DNA of 64,000 nucleotides. It comes from Tindallia californiensis. Lineage in GTDB: Bacteria > Bacillota > Clostridia > Peptostreptococcales > Tindalliaceae. The stretch lies in NCBI RefSeq assembly GCF_900107405.1, contig NZ_FNPV01000003.1, positions 351,580-415,579 on the forward strand, written 5' to 3'. Below, piece by piece: positions 1-9,701 of this stretch (within the stretch, counting starts at the first letter, position 1; each line of letters starts with the position of its first letter). Under the pieces are notes generated by a model. That model worked only from the letters and a program-made list of their open reading frames with translations, was not told where the DNA came from and did no database searches. The position numbers were made by a program, and so were the translations under genes.

Positions 1-83
1 ACTTTTGATGATTAGTTTTTTTGTATCCCCTTTTCATTTCTTTAAGCCCTTTTTGATTCGCAATGTTTTTCTATCAATTGCTT

Positions 84-2093
84 TTATGCTTTGAATTTAT
101 ATATTTCTTCCTGCAATTCTTGGGCAATGGTTGCCAGTTCACTACTGGAATTGGCAATCTCGTCCATGGAAGCCGTTTGCTCTTCTACAGAAGCCGACGC
201 TTCTTCCGTGCTTGCCGCATTTTCCTCTGCAATTGCCGACAGGTTTTCGATGACAGAAATAATAGAGTCTTTTTGTTTTTCGATTGTCTTTGTGGACTCG
301 TCGAGGGCTTGGATAGATTCCATGGTTCTATGAATGGCTCCATTTATTTCGTTGAAGGTCTGACTGGTGTTTTCAATAGCAGAATCCTGCCTTTCTGCTG
401 CAACTTCCACTTTTTCCATGGTATGAACCGCATCTTTTGTATTCATTGTCAGTTCATCAACGACACTTCCAATATTCTGAGAAAACTGGCTTGATTGCTC
501 CGCTAATTTTCGAATTTCTTCCGCAACTACGGCAAACCCTCTGCCTGCTTCACCCGCACGGGCAGATTCAATAGCCGCATTAAGTGCCAGTAAATTCGTT
601 TGTTCCGCAATGCTATTAATCATTTTACTGGCCTCATGAATTTTTTGACTGCTTTCTTCTGTTTCCCGAATCATGGTTTCAATGCTTTTGATCGCCGTTT
701 TCATTGACTCCGTTTCTTCCAATACGCCTTTCAGCGTTTCAATCCCTTTATCTTTTGAAAGAATGACATTAGATGCCGATTCGTTTAGTTCATTCATTTG
801 AGAAGTATTCATCTCTATCTGACGTCCCAATGCCTCTACATACCCGGCTCCTGATTCTGTATCCTTCGCCTGGTCTGTCGCTCCTTTCGCAATTTCTTCG
901 ATGGTTTTGGCCACTTCATTGGCTGCCATGGAAGATTGCTGACTAGTAGCCGTCAACTCTTCCGAAGCAGCCGCCACCTGTTCTACGTGACTGCTGGTTT
1001 TTACCAGGAACTCACTGACACTAATTCGCATTTTTACTAGTGCATTAAGCATAATGCCAATTTCATCTTTTCTTTGTAGGTACCGATAACCTGCCTGGTT
1101 TTCATCCTTCGCAAAGTCCAGTCTTGCAAATTTTTCAATGGCTGCTGTCGTAGCCACTATCGGTTTTGAAATAGAATTGCTCACAAAATAAGTAATAACG
1201 AATCCAAGAAGTAGCGAAATAAGCACCGCCATCATCAAACCATTTCTCAAACTCCCTATTCCTTCCAGTATTTCTTCCGTATGAATCCCCACAGCTATGG
1301 TCCATGGCGTGCCTTCGATGGGAGAAAACCCAAGTATTTGATCCACTCCTTGATATGGATAAGCACCAGAACCCGTCTTTCCTTGAACCATTTCTTGTAA
1401 CACAGCTCTTCGTTGACTTTGCGTTTCGTCCTGAGCCGCTTCCTCTAAAAGATTTACCTGTTGAAGTACAAGATCAATGTTTCTGTCGGCTACAATTCTA
1501 CCTTCCTGATTGACAATATAAGAAAAACCGGTCTCTTTATACTGCATATTGCTTACAACCTCTGACATTACTTGCGCTGTCCTTCTTCCGTATAGGACTC
1601 CCACAACCCGTCCATTATCTTTCACCGGCACAGCATAGTTAAAAATAATCTCGCCACTCTCTACGCTTGCCAAAACATCAGAGACTACCGAATTTCCAGC
1701 CATTGCCTCTTGGAAATACTCCCTCTCCCCTACATTTCCACGCTGGTCCACATGATCCATTGACCGAGCACTGCCGTCCGGTTCAACATAAACAAACGCA
1801 TCATAGCCAGCTCGCTGAGCTTCCCTCACCATAAACTGACTGCGTTCTTCCCAGGATAAGGTTTCATCCATAACGATCGGGTTTTCTGCCAAACCTTCCA
1901 TATAAGCCAACTGACCTTCTATTAAAGCCTGTACATACTTGGCCTCCGAAGTTGCTACTGTTTCAATTTCTTCAAAGGCATTTTCCATCAGCGCATTCTC
2001 TGCAATCCTTAAAGCGTAAAATCCTGTTGCCGCAATCAGTACGATAATAAGTGCTGTAAATACGGCTAATAGTCTTACTTTAATCGATTTCAT
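84..2093 (-). CDS. Methyl-accepting chemotaxis protein with dCache sensor
   Basis: A 669-aa transmembrane chemoreceptor. It has an N-terminal membrane segment (about residues 5-27), a periplasm-type double-Cache sensor region of about 250 residues, a second membrane segment near residues 285-305 and a HAMP segment. The long helical signalling domain carries the conserved hairpin tip ([20 protein letters not shown]) that contacts CheA/CheW. The start is placed at the ATG at 2093, preceded by GGAGG at good spacing; an in-frame ATG at 2171 lacks this. Cache receptors usually bind small metabolites such as amino or carboxylic acids; the ligand cannot be read here. No che genes are adjacent, so it is an orphan receptor gene. 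The 83 bases to its left hold nothing I can identify. Confidence 0.95.
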   Translation of the reverse strand: MKSIKVRLLAVFTALIIVLIAATGFYALRIAENALMENAFEEIETVATSEAKYVQALIEGQLAYMEGLAENPIVMDETLSWEERSQFMVREAQRAGYDAFVYVEPDGSARSMDHVDQRGNVGEREYFQEAMAGNSVVSDVLASVESGEIIFNYAVPVKDNGRVVGVLYGRRTAQVMSEVVSNMQYKETGFSYIVNQEGRIVADRNIDLVLQQVNLLEEAAQDETQSQRRAVLQEMVQGKTGSGAYPYQGVDQILGFSPIEGTPWTIAVGIHTEEILEGIGSLRNGLMMAVLISLLLGFVITYFVSNSISKPIVATTAAIEKFARLDFAKDENQAGYRYLQRKDEIGIMLNALVKMRISVSEFLVKTSSHVEQVAAASEELTATSQQSSMAANEVAKTIEEIAKGATDQAKDTESGAGYVEALGRQIEMNTSQMNELNESASNVILSKDKGIETLKGVLEETESMKTAIKSIETMIRETEESSQKIHEASKMINSIAEQTNLLALNAAIESARAGEAGRGFAVVAEEIRKLAEQSSQFSQNIGSVVDELTMNTKDAVHTMEKVEVAAERQDSAIENTSQTFNEINGAIHRTMESIQALDESTKTIEKQKDSIISVIENLSAIAEENAASTEEASASVEEQTASMDEIANSSSELATIAQELQEEIYKFKA

Positions 2094-2419
2094 TTGTATC
2101 CTCCATTTTTTTGTTTTGTCTGGTCTCATCGAAAAACTCTTCCTATCATTATTTCCAGACTTGCTTTCCACTCATTATGTAAACACAGATAATTGATATT
2201 ATATCAGAATTCATTACATTTGAGCACTATGATAGTAGAATTATAAAGAAACACCACCCCAGACTTATTTATTCGCACTTTTCATTTTATTCAGTTTGAG
2301 ATCCAGAGGTATTTTCCGAATATATGGAATTTTTGGGTTTCTGCTTTTTAATGTGGTATAAATAAGATAATACGCGAAAATCCTGTTGATAGAAAACCAA
2401 CTTACAAAGAGGTGATCCC
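2094..2419. other. Divergent intergenic region, receptor / cyclase
   Basis: AT-rich spacer between the divergent chemoreceptor and diguanylate cyclase genes. A TATAAT-like box facing the receptor lies near 2200, and a TATAAA box near 2354 faces the cyclase, with a weak TTGGGT 18 bases upstream. I see no riboswitch or clear operator. Confidence 0.4.
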
Positions 2420-3316
2420 GTGAGCACAGAATGGTACCGTCATCGAAAAGAAATATTTTTGGAACAATTGTTTCAACGGTCGCTTTTTGCCACCGCCATA
2501 TTGAATCGACAGGAAGTCGTTTTAGACATCAATATCCGTTTTACTGAATTATTTGGTTATACGAGAGAGGAAGCTCTTGGCGCTTATATTAACGATCTCA
2601 TCGTCCCATCAAGATACGAGCTAGAAGCCGGTCGTTTTAAAGCCGTTGTTCTTAATCATCATACGATGCGAGATAAAACAATGAGAAGGCATAAAGACGG
2701 AACATTATTGGAAGTTGAGGCCGTTGGTAGTCCGGTCATTATTGATGGAGAGTCTTATGGTTTTTTTGCCATGTATCGGGACATACGAGTAGAAGAAGCT
2801 GCATTGAGGGAGATGAACCGTCTATTAAACACCGACAGCCTAACGGGTCTTTTTAACAGGAAGTACATTTATGATCGAATCCGCCATCTTAGTAATCAGT
2901 CTCATCAACGGTTTATTATTTACTATTTGGATTTAGATCTTTTTAAAGAAGTAAATGACCTTCATGGTCATGAAGCCGGAGACTATGTGCTTCAAGAAGT
3001 TGCCAACAGACTGCTGTCGGTCTTAAAAGATTGTGGTGAAGCCGCTCGGGTAGGAGGTGATGAATTTCTTATATTAGCAACGGACAGTCTTCACTGTTCC
3101 TGGGTTGAATTGGAGAACAACATCCGAAAATCTTTGCAGCCTTCTTACTGGTGGAAAGGTCAAACATTAACAGTTCCTGCAAGCCTTGGAATTGCAGTTT
3201 TTCCGGAAGATAGCAAGGATGGCGATGGTTTGATTTCCGCTGCTGATAAACGGATGTATGAAGAAAAAAAACAACGAAGAATTCGTCGTATTCCCCTTCG
3301 GCAAGATCCGAAGTAA
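2420..3316 (+). CDS. PAS-GGDEF diguanylate cyclase
   Basis: A 298-aa protein with an N-terminal PAS sensor (about residues 15-130, including an FTELFGYTREE segment) and a C-terminal GGDEF domain (about 135-290) with an intact VGGDEF active site. It should make cyclic di-GMP from two GTP. The position of the usual RxxD inhibitory site, five residues before GGDEF, reads KDCG, so canonical product inhibition is not expected. There is no membrane segment, so it should be cytosolic. The start is a GTG with an AGAGGTGAT ribosome site upstream. It lies 84 bases ahead of a second GGDEF gene on the same strand. The C-terminus is unusually basic (KKQRRIRRIPLR). Confidence 0.93.
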   Translation: MSTEWYRHRKEIFLEQLFQRSLFATAILNRQEVVLDINIRFTELFGYTREEALGAYINDLIVPSRYELEAGRFKAVVLNHHTMRDKTMRRHKDGTLLEVEAVGSPVIIDGESYGFFAMYRDIRVEEAALREMNRLLNTDSLTGLFNRKYIYDRIRHLSNQSHQRFIIYYLDLDLFKEVNDLHGHEAGDYVLQEVANRLLSVLKDCGEAARVGGDEFLILATDSLHCSWVELENNIRKSLQPSYWWKGQTLTVPASLGIAVFPEDSKDGDGLISAADKRMYEEKKQRRIRRIPLRQDPK

Positions 3317-3400
3317 TTTGTTCTTCTGCATAGTCAAAGAAAAACTTTTTATGCTATACTTGGTAATAAAGACCTATTTTGTTTTCGGGAGCTGGAAATA

Positions 3401-5185
3401 ATGAAGATGTTCAATATCATTTATCGCCCTGGCGATCACCTTGCCGACTTGCTTCGCAAGCATCACATTACGGACAATCATTTAGCCATTCTGATTTTTG
3501 CTGATTTTGAGTTAAAGAAAAAAGCTTCTCTTCAGAGTGAACAAGCTGAAGTTACTCAACTCATCCACCAACTATCAGCACTTTTGCCAAAAGCCGTTAT
3601 CGCCGGCGCTACCACGGCCGGTGCTTTTAATCATGCCAATATTGAAGATGAACGAATCGTCATTTCCTTCCTTGAATTCGACGCTATGCAACCTATAGGT
3701 AGCAGTTATCCCTTGGAAAAATTCCATCCCACCCACATGGCTCGTCAGATCAAAAAGGACCTTATTGTCCCTGAAACAAAATTATTGATCCTTTTCACCG
3801 ATGGCTACCATACAGATGCTCATTTGTTGCTGGATGAATTGTCACGTTTAGCTCCCCATGTGCCAATTGCAGGTGGCAAAGCCGGTGATGGGCTTCGTTT
3901 CAAACATACCAGCGTGTTTTTTGAAAACAAAGCATTCCAACAGGGCGCTGTTGCCATTGCTCTCAATGGTGATTCTCTTAGAATTCATCAATTTTACCGT
4001 TTGAACTGGAAAAAAATTGGAAAGACCATGACAATTACAGATGCTTCAGAAAACATCGTTAAGACCATTGATCATGAACCTGCCATCGAAGTATACCGTC
4101 GCTATTTAGGACATGATGCTTCGGCTAAACTGACAGAACATGGCGGCTCCGAATTCCCCCTTTTGCTAAAACGTAACGGAATGGTCATCACCCGTAGCGT
4201 TATCGGGCAAGGCGAAGACGGAAGTGTCCATTATGCCGGTGATATTAGGCTTGGTGAACGGGTTCAGTTTAGTTATGGTCATATTCCTTTAATCTTCGAA
4301 AGCCTTGAAGAAGATTGTCAACAGGCAGCAACTTTTGACCCACAAGGCATTTTGGTATTCTCCTGCGTTGCCAGAAAATCACTTCTCCAGAAAAACGCAG
4401 CAACAGAACTTATTCCTTTTGCACGACTCGCTACTTTAAGTGGTTTTTTTACCTATGGAGAATTTTTTCATCTTAATCAGCAGAACCATTTGCTTAATAT
4501 AAGTATGACCGTAACCTTACTATCTGAAAAAAATGTTTCTTCTAACTTACCTGCAACCGATACCTCGTCTTTAAACATACCGACCGATCGCCAGTATATC
4601 CGCATTGTCAAAGCCCTCACTAACTTAGCGGAAGCTGTCACCGCCGAACTGGAGGAGAGCAAACAACAGTTAGAAGAACAAAATTACCTGCTTTCTCAAC
4701 TGCTTAAGATCGACGGGCTCACCAGGCTTTATAATCATAAGCATTTTCACCAAGCTCTGGAATGGGAAACCAAAGCAGCCCTCCGATACCAGCGTAGCCT
4801 TTGCGTGGGAATGTTTGATCTGGATCTTTTTAAGGAAATCAACGACACTTATGGTCACGGCGTTGGCGATCAAGTGCTTATAGAACTAGCTGACTTAATC
4901 AAACAAAGCTGTCGAGAAACTGATATTGTCGGTCGTTATGGTGGAGATGAATTTGCCGTGATTCTGCCCGAAACCCGCCTCCAGGAAGGAACCCTTGTTT
5001 TCGAACGAGTCAGAGAAAGAGTGGCGTCCTCTTGTTTCAGTGTCCATCAGCTTAAAATTACTTTTAGTTGTGGCATTGCTCAGTTAGATCCTTCCCAGCC
5101 TAACGAACTTCTCTCTACTGCCGACAAGCGGCTTTATATTGCCAAGCGAAAAGGAGGAAACCGGGTGATCGCCGCCGATGAGTAA
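3401..5185 (+). CDS. FIST-domain diguanylate cyclase
   Basis: A 594-aa protein. Residues 1-200 and about 200-390 match the FIST_N and FIST_C pair, a sensory module proposed to bind small ligands such as amino acids. A short coiled linker (about 405-430) leads to a C-terminal GGDEF domain with an intact YGGDEF motif. The inhibitory I-site is intact too: RETD sits exactly five residues before GGDEF. Output is therefore expected to be c-di-GMP with product feedback, unlike the upstream cyclase. There are no membrane segments. FIST fused to GGDEF is a recognised but uncommon architecture; the stimulus is unknown. Confidence 0.92.
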   Translation: MKMFNIIYRPGDHLADLLRKHHITDNHLAILIFADFELKKKASLQSEQAEVTQLIHQLSALLPKAVIAGATTAGAFNHANIEDERIVISFLEFDAMQPIGSSYPLEKFHPTHMARQIKKDLIVPETKLLILFTDGYHTDAHLLLDELSRLAPHVPIAGGKAGDGLRFKHTSVFFENKAFQQGAVAIALNGDSLRIHQFYRLNWKKIGKTMTITDASENIVKTIDHEPAIEVYRRYLGHDASAKLTEHGGSEFPLLLKRNGMVITRSVIGQGEDGSVHYAGDIRLGERVQFSYGHIPLIFESLEEDCQQAATFDPQGILVFSCVARKSLLQKNAATELIPFARLATLSGFFTYGEFFHLNQQNHLLNISMTVTLLSEKNVSSNLPATDTSSLNIPTDRQYIRIVKALTNLAEAVTAELEESKQQLEEQNYLLSQLLKIDGLTRLYNHKHFHQALEWETKAALRYQRSLCVGMFDLDLFKEINDTYGHGVGDQVLIELADLIKQSCRETDIVGRYGGDEFAVILPETRLQEGTLVFERVRERVASSCFSVHQLKITFSCGIAQLDPSQPNELLSTADKRLYIAKRKGGNRVIAADE

Positions 5186-5201
5186 GCAGGCGAGGAAAAA
5201 A

Positions 5202-5630
5202 TTATTCCTCCATCTTTTTTTCCCAATAATGAACAATAGTGTTATAAATGACAAAAAGGATGAAGGTTGCCATAAACGCACCTGCAAAGCCACCGATTAC
5301 TCGCTTGTATCCAACATCTTCCTTTAAAAACATCAATATCATAGCTGTCATAAAACCAGTTGCAAGAGGAAAAATCACCACAAAGTATCTTTGTTCCTTT
5401 TGGTTTGAAACAAAAGGATAGGTGATGGGAATCCCTCTTGTTGCCAATGAAAAAAACTGTGCCATTGATGCGATTAACCAAATTGCAAAAACGTCCAAAA
5501 CCTCTATTAAACTCTGTCCCAGATAAAACCACCGAACTAGCAAGGCACCAAAAATTCCAAACCAGAAAACCGAATACCCTAAACTATTAGCTTGCTTCAC
5601 ATCACTTGTAATCCGTTCATCATTTTTCAT
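5202..5630 (-). CDS. Small four-helix membrane protein
   Basis: A 142-aa protein with about four hydrophobic segments (around residues 20-36, 45-62, 84-103 and 111-132) and a charged C-terminus (HYWEKKMEE). I do not recognise a functional family with confidence. Its start is one base from the stop of the upstream XRE regulator, so the two are co-transcribed. Small integral membrane proteins paired with a Cro/C1-type repressor are common in Firmicutes, but the role of such pairs is mostly unknown. Confidence 0.75.
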   Translation of the reverse strand: MKNDERITSDVKQANSLGYSVFWFGIFGALLVRWFYLGQSLIEVLDVFAIWLIASMAQFFSLATRGIPITYPFVSNQKEQRYFVVIFPLATGFMTAMILMFLKEDVGYKRVIGGFAGAFMATFILFVIYNTIVHYWEKKMEE

Positions 5631-5631
5631 T

Positions 5632-5841
5632 CTAATCCTCCTCTATCCAAAATAACTCCTCTAAAGACTTCCCCAAAACTTTACTAAGGCTAAGGCACAA
5701 TGCAATGGTTGGGTTGTATTTCTCCTTTTCAATTAATCCAATCGTTTGTCTTGTCACTCCAATTTTTTCCGCCAACTCTTCTTGTGTTATCTGAATCTCT
5801 ATTCGACTTTTTTTAACCGAATTTTTTATTATCAGACCCAC
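5632..5841 (-). CDS. Small XRE-family transcriptional regulator
   Basis: A protein of about 69 aa that is almost entirely one helix-turn-helix domain (TQEELAEKIGVTRQTIGLIE), close to short Cro/C1-type regulators. It sits directly ahead of the membrane protein gene, with the long palindrome at 5849-5890 immediately upstream, suggesting autoregulation. The start is uncertain: the GTG at 5841 abuts the GGGGG tract, leaving no room for a ribosome site, so initiation a few codons later at a CTG or other non-standard codon is possible. Confidence 0.85.
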   Translation of the reverse strand: MGLIIKNSVKKSRIEIQITQEELAEKIGVTRQTIGLIEKEKYNPTIALCLSLSKVLGKSLEELFWIEED

Positions 5842-5848
5842 CCCCTAA

Positions 5849-5890
5849 TGCAATATATATGTTACAATTCAATGTAATATATATATTGCA
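5849..5890. promoter_or_regulatory. 42-bp palindromic operator
   Basis: Two 17-bp arms beginning TGCAATATATAT and ending in the reverse complement, separated by 8 bases, with a single mismatch between arms. It lies immediately upstream of the small XRE gene and overlaps the expected promoter. Binding by that regulator is inferred from position and symmetry. Confidence 0.7.
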
Positions 5891-5922
5891 TTTTGTCAAG
5901 CTTTCCTTATTTAAATCAATAC

Positions 5923-5965
5923 AAAAAACCGCCACTTTTCCTTAAACGAAACAATGACGGTTTTT
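5923..5965 (-). terminator. Rho-independent terminator
   Basis: AAAAACCG pairs with CGGTTTTT with further pairing inside. On the minus strand the stem is followed by a run of T, so it ends the zinc-ribbon membrane gene. The flanking A/T tracts make it potentially bidirectional. Confidence 0.65.
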
Positions 5966-5982
5966 AACCAGTTCTCTGCTAT

Positions 5983-6387
5983 TTACTTTTTCATTTGATT
6001 CCGACAGGCAGGACAAACAACTTTTATCACCTTTTTGCCCTTGTTTTGTGGAACTCGTAACTGTTTATGACATTTCGTACAAACATAGTAGCGGTGACTA
6101 TGTGCTTGTTTTGTATTTCCTCCTATGCTCTCCACCCAGTGCTTCAGTTTGTTTTTAACAGGGATACTCCTCCGAAGGAATTCACTGTTTTCTCGCCGAC
6201 GACTCATCATATCTTTGGAAAAAATTCGATAAAACCCTATCCCCATCAAAAGATAGCCTATCAACATAAATAAGCTGACGCCTGTCATCCGTCCTATCCA
6301 CATAGCAAGGATTGACATTATTAATAAAAAGGCCGAAAGTTGATCTGCCCCATGTCTGCCCACCATAAACCGCTGTATTCGTTTCAT
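5983..6387 (-). CDS. Membrane protein with C-terminal zinc ribbon
   Basis: A 134-aa protein with two hydrophobic segments (about residues 18-36 and 37-55), a basic stretch, and a C-terminal CTKC...CPAC zinc-ribbon pair (about 102-128). The topology suggests a membrane-anchored cytosolic zinc ribbon. The function is unknown; similar small proteins are widespread in Clostridia. It appears to be monocistronic and is followed by a terminator. Confidence 0.75.
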   Translation of the reverse strand: MKRIQRFMVGRHGADQLSAFLLIMSILAMWIGRMTGVSLFMLIGYLLMGIGFYRIFSKDMMSRRRENSEFLRRSIPVKNKLKHWVESIGGNTKQAHSHRYYVCTKCHKQLRVPQNKGKKVIKVVCPACRNQMKK

Positions 6388-6711
6388 CCGAAGCCCTTCT
6401 CTCTTTCTGTTTTTGAGTTCTTCCTATTTTTGAGTTCTTCCTAGGTGAACAAACTAACCACCAGTCACCAAACGATACCTTCGGACCATCTCTTCGTCTC
6501 GATAACACAACTAATCTTTTGATAGTGTTAACACTCCACGAAAAGCCATAAAATCCGTTTATTTTTAATCAGTTAGTCATGTTTTGTTCGCATCCATTTC
6601 CGAAGCACGAATCATTTTATTTCACATTACCATTATGATATAGGAAGAGCAAATACGCAAGCACCTTTCTGCTCTCAAAAGAAAAGAAGAAATTCTCAAA
6701 GATATCAACAC
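6388..6711. other. Intergenic region, no gene seen
   Basis: A 324-base spacer between the carrier gene (ending at 6712, minus strand) and the zinc-ribbon gene (starting at 6387). It contains a 16-17 base tandem duplication (TTTTTGAGTTCTTCCTA) near 6410-6443 and no convincing terminator, RNA or coding region. Confidence 0.5.
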
Positions 6712-8133
6712 TTAGAAGGGTCCATAATTGATATTAATCGCTAAAATAATGAATAAAATTTGAAAAACAAATGCAATACCTAAAAAGGGTAATACAAATT
6801 TGTAGTATTTGTTCAATGGAATTTTACTCAGAGAACAGGCAATTAAAATAAAACTTGTTGGCCAGATTAGATTCGAAAAACCATCACCAAACTGAAATAT
6901 TAGTACAGAAATTTGGCGGTTCATTCCAATCAAATCGGCCAAAGGCGCCATAATCGGCATAGATGTTGCCGCCTGACCACTTCCAGAAGGAATTAGAAAG
7001 TTTAATAAACTTTGGACAATTAACATTCCTATCCCGCTAAGATATAGCCCAAAATTGGTTAATACACTGGAAGCTGAGTAAATGATGGTGTCCAATATAT
7101 TTCCTTTGCTGATAACAACCAATATACCTCGGGCCACTCCAACCACTAAAGCTGACAATACCCCTTTAGAAAGTCCTTCTACAAAAACTTCAGCTATTTT
7201 ATTAGGACTCCATCTGTTAATCAAACCCGAAACAATGGATACAGCCACAAAAATAGCCGCCACTTCATTGATATACCATCCCTGAGTACTAAGGCCATAT
7301 GCCATGATTCCAACACCAAGTAGCAGCGTTAGCAATGTCATTTTTCTGGCTGTTGTAAATTCTGTAGAAAGTCTCGCTTCATCAATTTCCAATTCACCAA
7401 AATCGATTCCAGCAACAATACTTTTCGATGGATCTTTTTTGACACGATTCGCATACCACAGTACATAAACAACAGTCAATGTACTCATCACAGCTAAAAT
7501 GATCAGTCTAAGAGCAATTCCCGAAAACAGCGGGAGTTCGGCAATCCCTTGAGCCACACCGATAGTGAATGGATTTACAGTAGAGGATGCGAACCCCATC
7601 CCTACAGGCAAAAAAGACATTCCTAATCCAACCAAAGGATCATAACCCAAAGCAATAGCAAGTGTACAAAAGATCGGAATAAAGGCTATTATTTGTTCGT
7701 AAGAAATTGTTCCTGTAGATCCCCAGGCTGCTAATACGTATATAATGAAAGCAATGGTTATGCTCGAAAGCTTTTCATTCTTTTTTGTTTTCCTAACCAT
7801 CAAAGCAATACTCGCATCGACAGCGCCTGTTTCTTGAACCAAATATAAAGATGCAAAAGCCATAAACACCAAAAACGTTATAGGAGCTGCTTGGATCAAA
7901 CCTTCTTGTACGCTTAGTAGCATAGCAAAAGGTCCCACCGGCGTCTTTTCAACATATTCAAAGGATAATGGATCTATAATCGTTTGCCCTGTCGCTTCAT
8001 CAACTATCCTTTCATAGTTTCCCGCAGGTACAATATAGGTTAATACCGTAGCAATAATGATCACACTCATCAAAATCACAAACAAATGTGGAAAACTTCT
8101 CTTTTCTTTCTTCTCTTTTTCTTGCAATACCAT
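6712..8133 (-). CDS. YfcC/DcuC-superfamily carboxylate or amino acid carrier
   Basis: A 473-aa integral membrane protein with about 12 hydrophobic segments and the family's hairpin motifs (for example AAWGSTGTISYEQI and NFLIPSGSGQAATSMPI). It belongs to the C4-dicarboxylate anaerobic carrier-like family, whose members include YfcC and basic-amino-acid exchangers. It lies 39 bases downstream of an M20 amidohydrolase and behind a sigma-54 promoter, so it probably imports the acyl-amino acid or peptide that the hydrolase cleaves, or exports a product. The start is the ATG at 8133 because AAGGAG lies eight bases upstream; the GTG at 8142 abuts the ribosome site. Confidence 0.88.
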   Translation of the reverse strand: MVLQEKEKKEKRSFPHLFVILMSVIIIATVLTYIVPAGNYERIVDEATGQTIIDPLSFEYVEKTPVGPFAMLLSVQEGLIQAAPITFLVFMAFASLYLVQETGAVDASIALMVRKTKKNEKLSSITIAFIIYVLAAWGSTGTISYEQIIAFIPIFCTLAIALGYDPLVGLGMSFLPVGMGFASSTVNPFTIGVAQGIAELPLFSGIALRLIILAVMSTLTVVYVLWYANRVKKDPSKSIVAGIDFGELEIDEARLSTEFTTARKMTLLTLLLGVGIMAYGLSTQGWYINEVAAIFVAVSIVSGLINRWSPNKIAEVFVEGLSKGVLSALVVGVARGILVVISKGNILDTIIYSASSVLTNFGLYLSGIGMLIVQSLLNFLIPSGSGQAATSMPIMAPLADLIGMNRQISVLIFQFGDGFSNLIWPTSFILIACSLSKIPLNKYYKFVLPFLGIAFVFQILFIILAININYGPF

Positions 8134-8172
8134 CAGTTCCACTCCTTTTCTATATTTCCCGTGATCTACACT

Positions 8173-9351
8173 TTAATTCCACACATCCATCAGTGTTTGT
8201 ATAAAAATTTTCGTTCCATTAATCAAAGCTTTTTCATCAAAATCAAACTGCGGATGATGCATCACATAGTCCATTCCTTTTTCTTTGTTTCCAGCGCCTA
8301 TCCAATAAAAAGCACCAGGTACTTCTTCTAAGTAATAGGCAAAGTCTTCCGCTCCCATATTAGGTTTTTCCAGAATAAAAACCTTCTCTTTTCCCAGCAC
8401 TTTTGTTGCTGCATTTTTCACCATCAAGGAAGAGGATTCATGATTTACCAGTGGTGGTAACCCTCTTTCAATTTGGACATTGCAGCGCCCTCCTTCGCTT
8501 TCTGAGATGAAATTCGCTTTATCTTCCAATTGCTGAATAATTTTTTCACGAATATTTTTCGACTGTGTTCTTACCGTTCCTGTTAACACCGCTTTATCTG
8601 CTATCACATTAGTTGCAACTCCACCATTAACCGTCCCTACGCTAATGACCAAAGGTTCTAACGGATCATTATTCCTACTAACCATCAACTGAATTTCCTG
8701 ATACATTCTAAAAACCAGAGCAATTGCATCAATGGATTCATGAGGCAAGCCTGCATGACCTCCTTTTCCAATCATTTCTATTGAAAAATTATCCGTCGAG
8801 GCCATCATATTTGTCAGATTGATGCCAGCGGTCCCCACTGGATATAGGCTGTGTAAATGCGCTCCAAAAATATAATCGACCCCTTCCAAAACACTTTCAT
8901 CAATCATCGGAGCTGCGCCCCCTGGTGATGGACCTTCTTCCGCTGGTTGAAAGATAAACTTGATGCTTCCTTTCAAAAATTTGCGATGAAACGCCATTAC
9001 CTTGGCCACTCCCAACAAAATAGCCATATGTCCATCATGAGCACAAGCATGCATTTTTCCAATGTTTTCTGATTGATAGTCCGTTTCTTTCGTTTCCGTT
9101 ATTGGCAATGCATCCATATCCGCTCTTAAGGCAATTGTTTTCCCTTCTCCACCTTTGAGAAAACCTACCACCCCTGTTCTACCTACATTTTTCGCAACTT
9201 CCAGACCCCATTCTTCCAGATGCTCAGCGATATAGTTCGCCGTATTTTCAACTTCAAATCCTACTTCAGGATACCGGTGAAAGTGTCTTCTCCACCTAAT
9301 AATATTTTCCTCCTCTTTTTGAACAGCTTCTAACAGTTCTACTTTTTCCAT
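8173..9351 (-). CDS. M20D-family amidohydrolase
   Basis: A 392-aa cytosolic metallopeptidase of the M20D group (N-acyl-amino-acid amidohydrolases, hippurate hydrolases). Zinc-site motifs are present: ADMDALP, HACAHDGHMA, PAEEGPSPGG and the late MGAEDFAYY. The enzyme should hydrolyse an N-acyl or aminoacyl amide. It is the first gene of the operon, with a GGAGG site before ATG at 9351 and a -24/-12 promoter about 55 bases upstream. A divergent sigma-54 activator is the probable regulator. The exact substrate is not readable. Confidence 0.92.
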   Translation of the reverse strand: MEKVELLEAVQKEEENIIRWRRHFHRYPEVGFEVENTANYIAEHLEEWGLEVAKNVGRTGVVGFLKGGEGKTIALRADMDALPITETKETDYQSENIGKMHACAHDGHMAILLGVAKVMAFHRKFLKGSIKFIFQPAEEGPSPGGAAPMIDESVLEGVDYIFGAHLHSLYPVGTAGINLTNMMASTDNFSIEMIGKGGHAGLPHESIDAIALVFRMYQEIQLMVSRNNDPLEPLVISVGTVNGGVATNVIADKAVLTGTVRTQSKNIREKIIQQLEDKANFISESEGGRCNVQIERGLPPLVNHESSSLMVKNAATKVLGKEKVFILEKPNMGAEDFAYYLEEVPGAFYWIGAGNKEKGMDYVMHHPQFDFDEKALINGTKIFIQTLMDVWN

Positions 9352-9405
9352 CTTCTACCTCCTTCACTGTTTTAATGATATATTTTCCGAATCATCATTA
9401 TTAAA

Positions 9406-9421
9406 TGCAAATCACATGCCA
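9406..9421 (-). promoter_or_regulatory. Sigma-54 (-24/-12) promoter
   Basis: The minus strand reads TGGCATGTGATTTGCA, matching 15 of 16 positions of TGGCACRNNNNTTGCW with GG and GC at correct spacing. It lies 55-70 bases upstream of the amidohydrolase start and faces that gene. The adjacent divergent gene encodes a sigma-54 activator. Confidence 0.85.
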
Positions 9422-9503
9422 TCCAAAAATGAATTTTCTTACTTTTTATACATTTCATCCCATAAGCGTAAAAGTCTTCATTTTAGAACATTCTTACCAT
9501 CAT

Positions 9504-9554
9504 CTTTAATAGGTGCACGAATGAACTATTTGTGATAAAGTGGCTTTAATAGGT
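9504..9554. promoter_or_regulatory. Direct repeats, putative activator sites
   Basis: CTTTAATAGGT occurs at 9504-9514 and again at 9544-9554, exactly 40 bases apart (about four helical turns). The repeats lie roughly 85-145 bases upstream of the -24/-12 promoter, the usual range for sigma-54 enhancer sites. Binding by the divergent activator is inferred. Confidence 0.5.
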
Positions 9555-9701
9555 CTTTTATTCCATATTGTCCCATTTCGTCCATTTTTGAGTATTCTAG
9601 TTTAACTATGGTCTTTTAGTTAGCAATCCTTTGATACCGTGCTGCTAGCATTACCCTAAAACACACTAAGCCTAAGAAGAGAACCCAAAAGGAGGATCAT
9701 C

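Noticed and set aside
6405-6445. Short tandem duplication as a mobile-element footprint
   Set aside because: A single duplication of about 16 bases without inverted repeats or transposase is not enough evidence.
6182-6508. 108-aa minus-strand frame overlapping the zinc-ribbon gene
   Set aside because: No ribosome site, no plausible protein features, and it overlaps a better gene in another frame.
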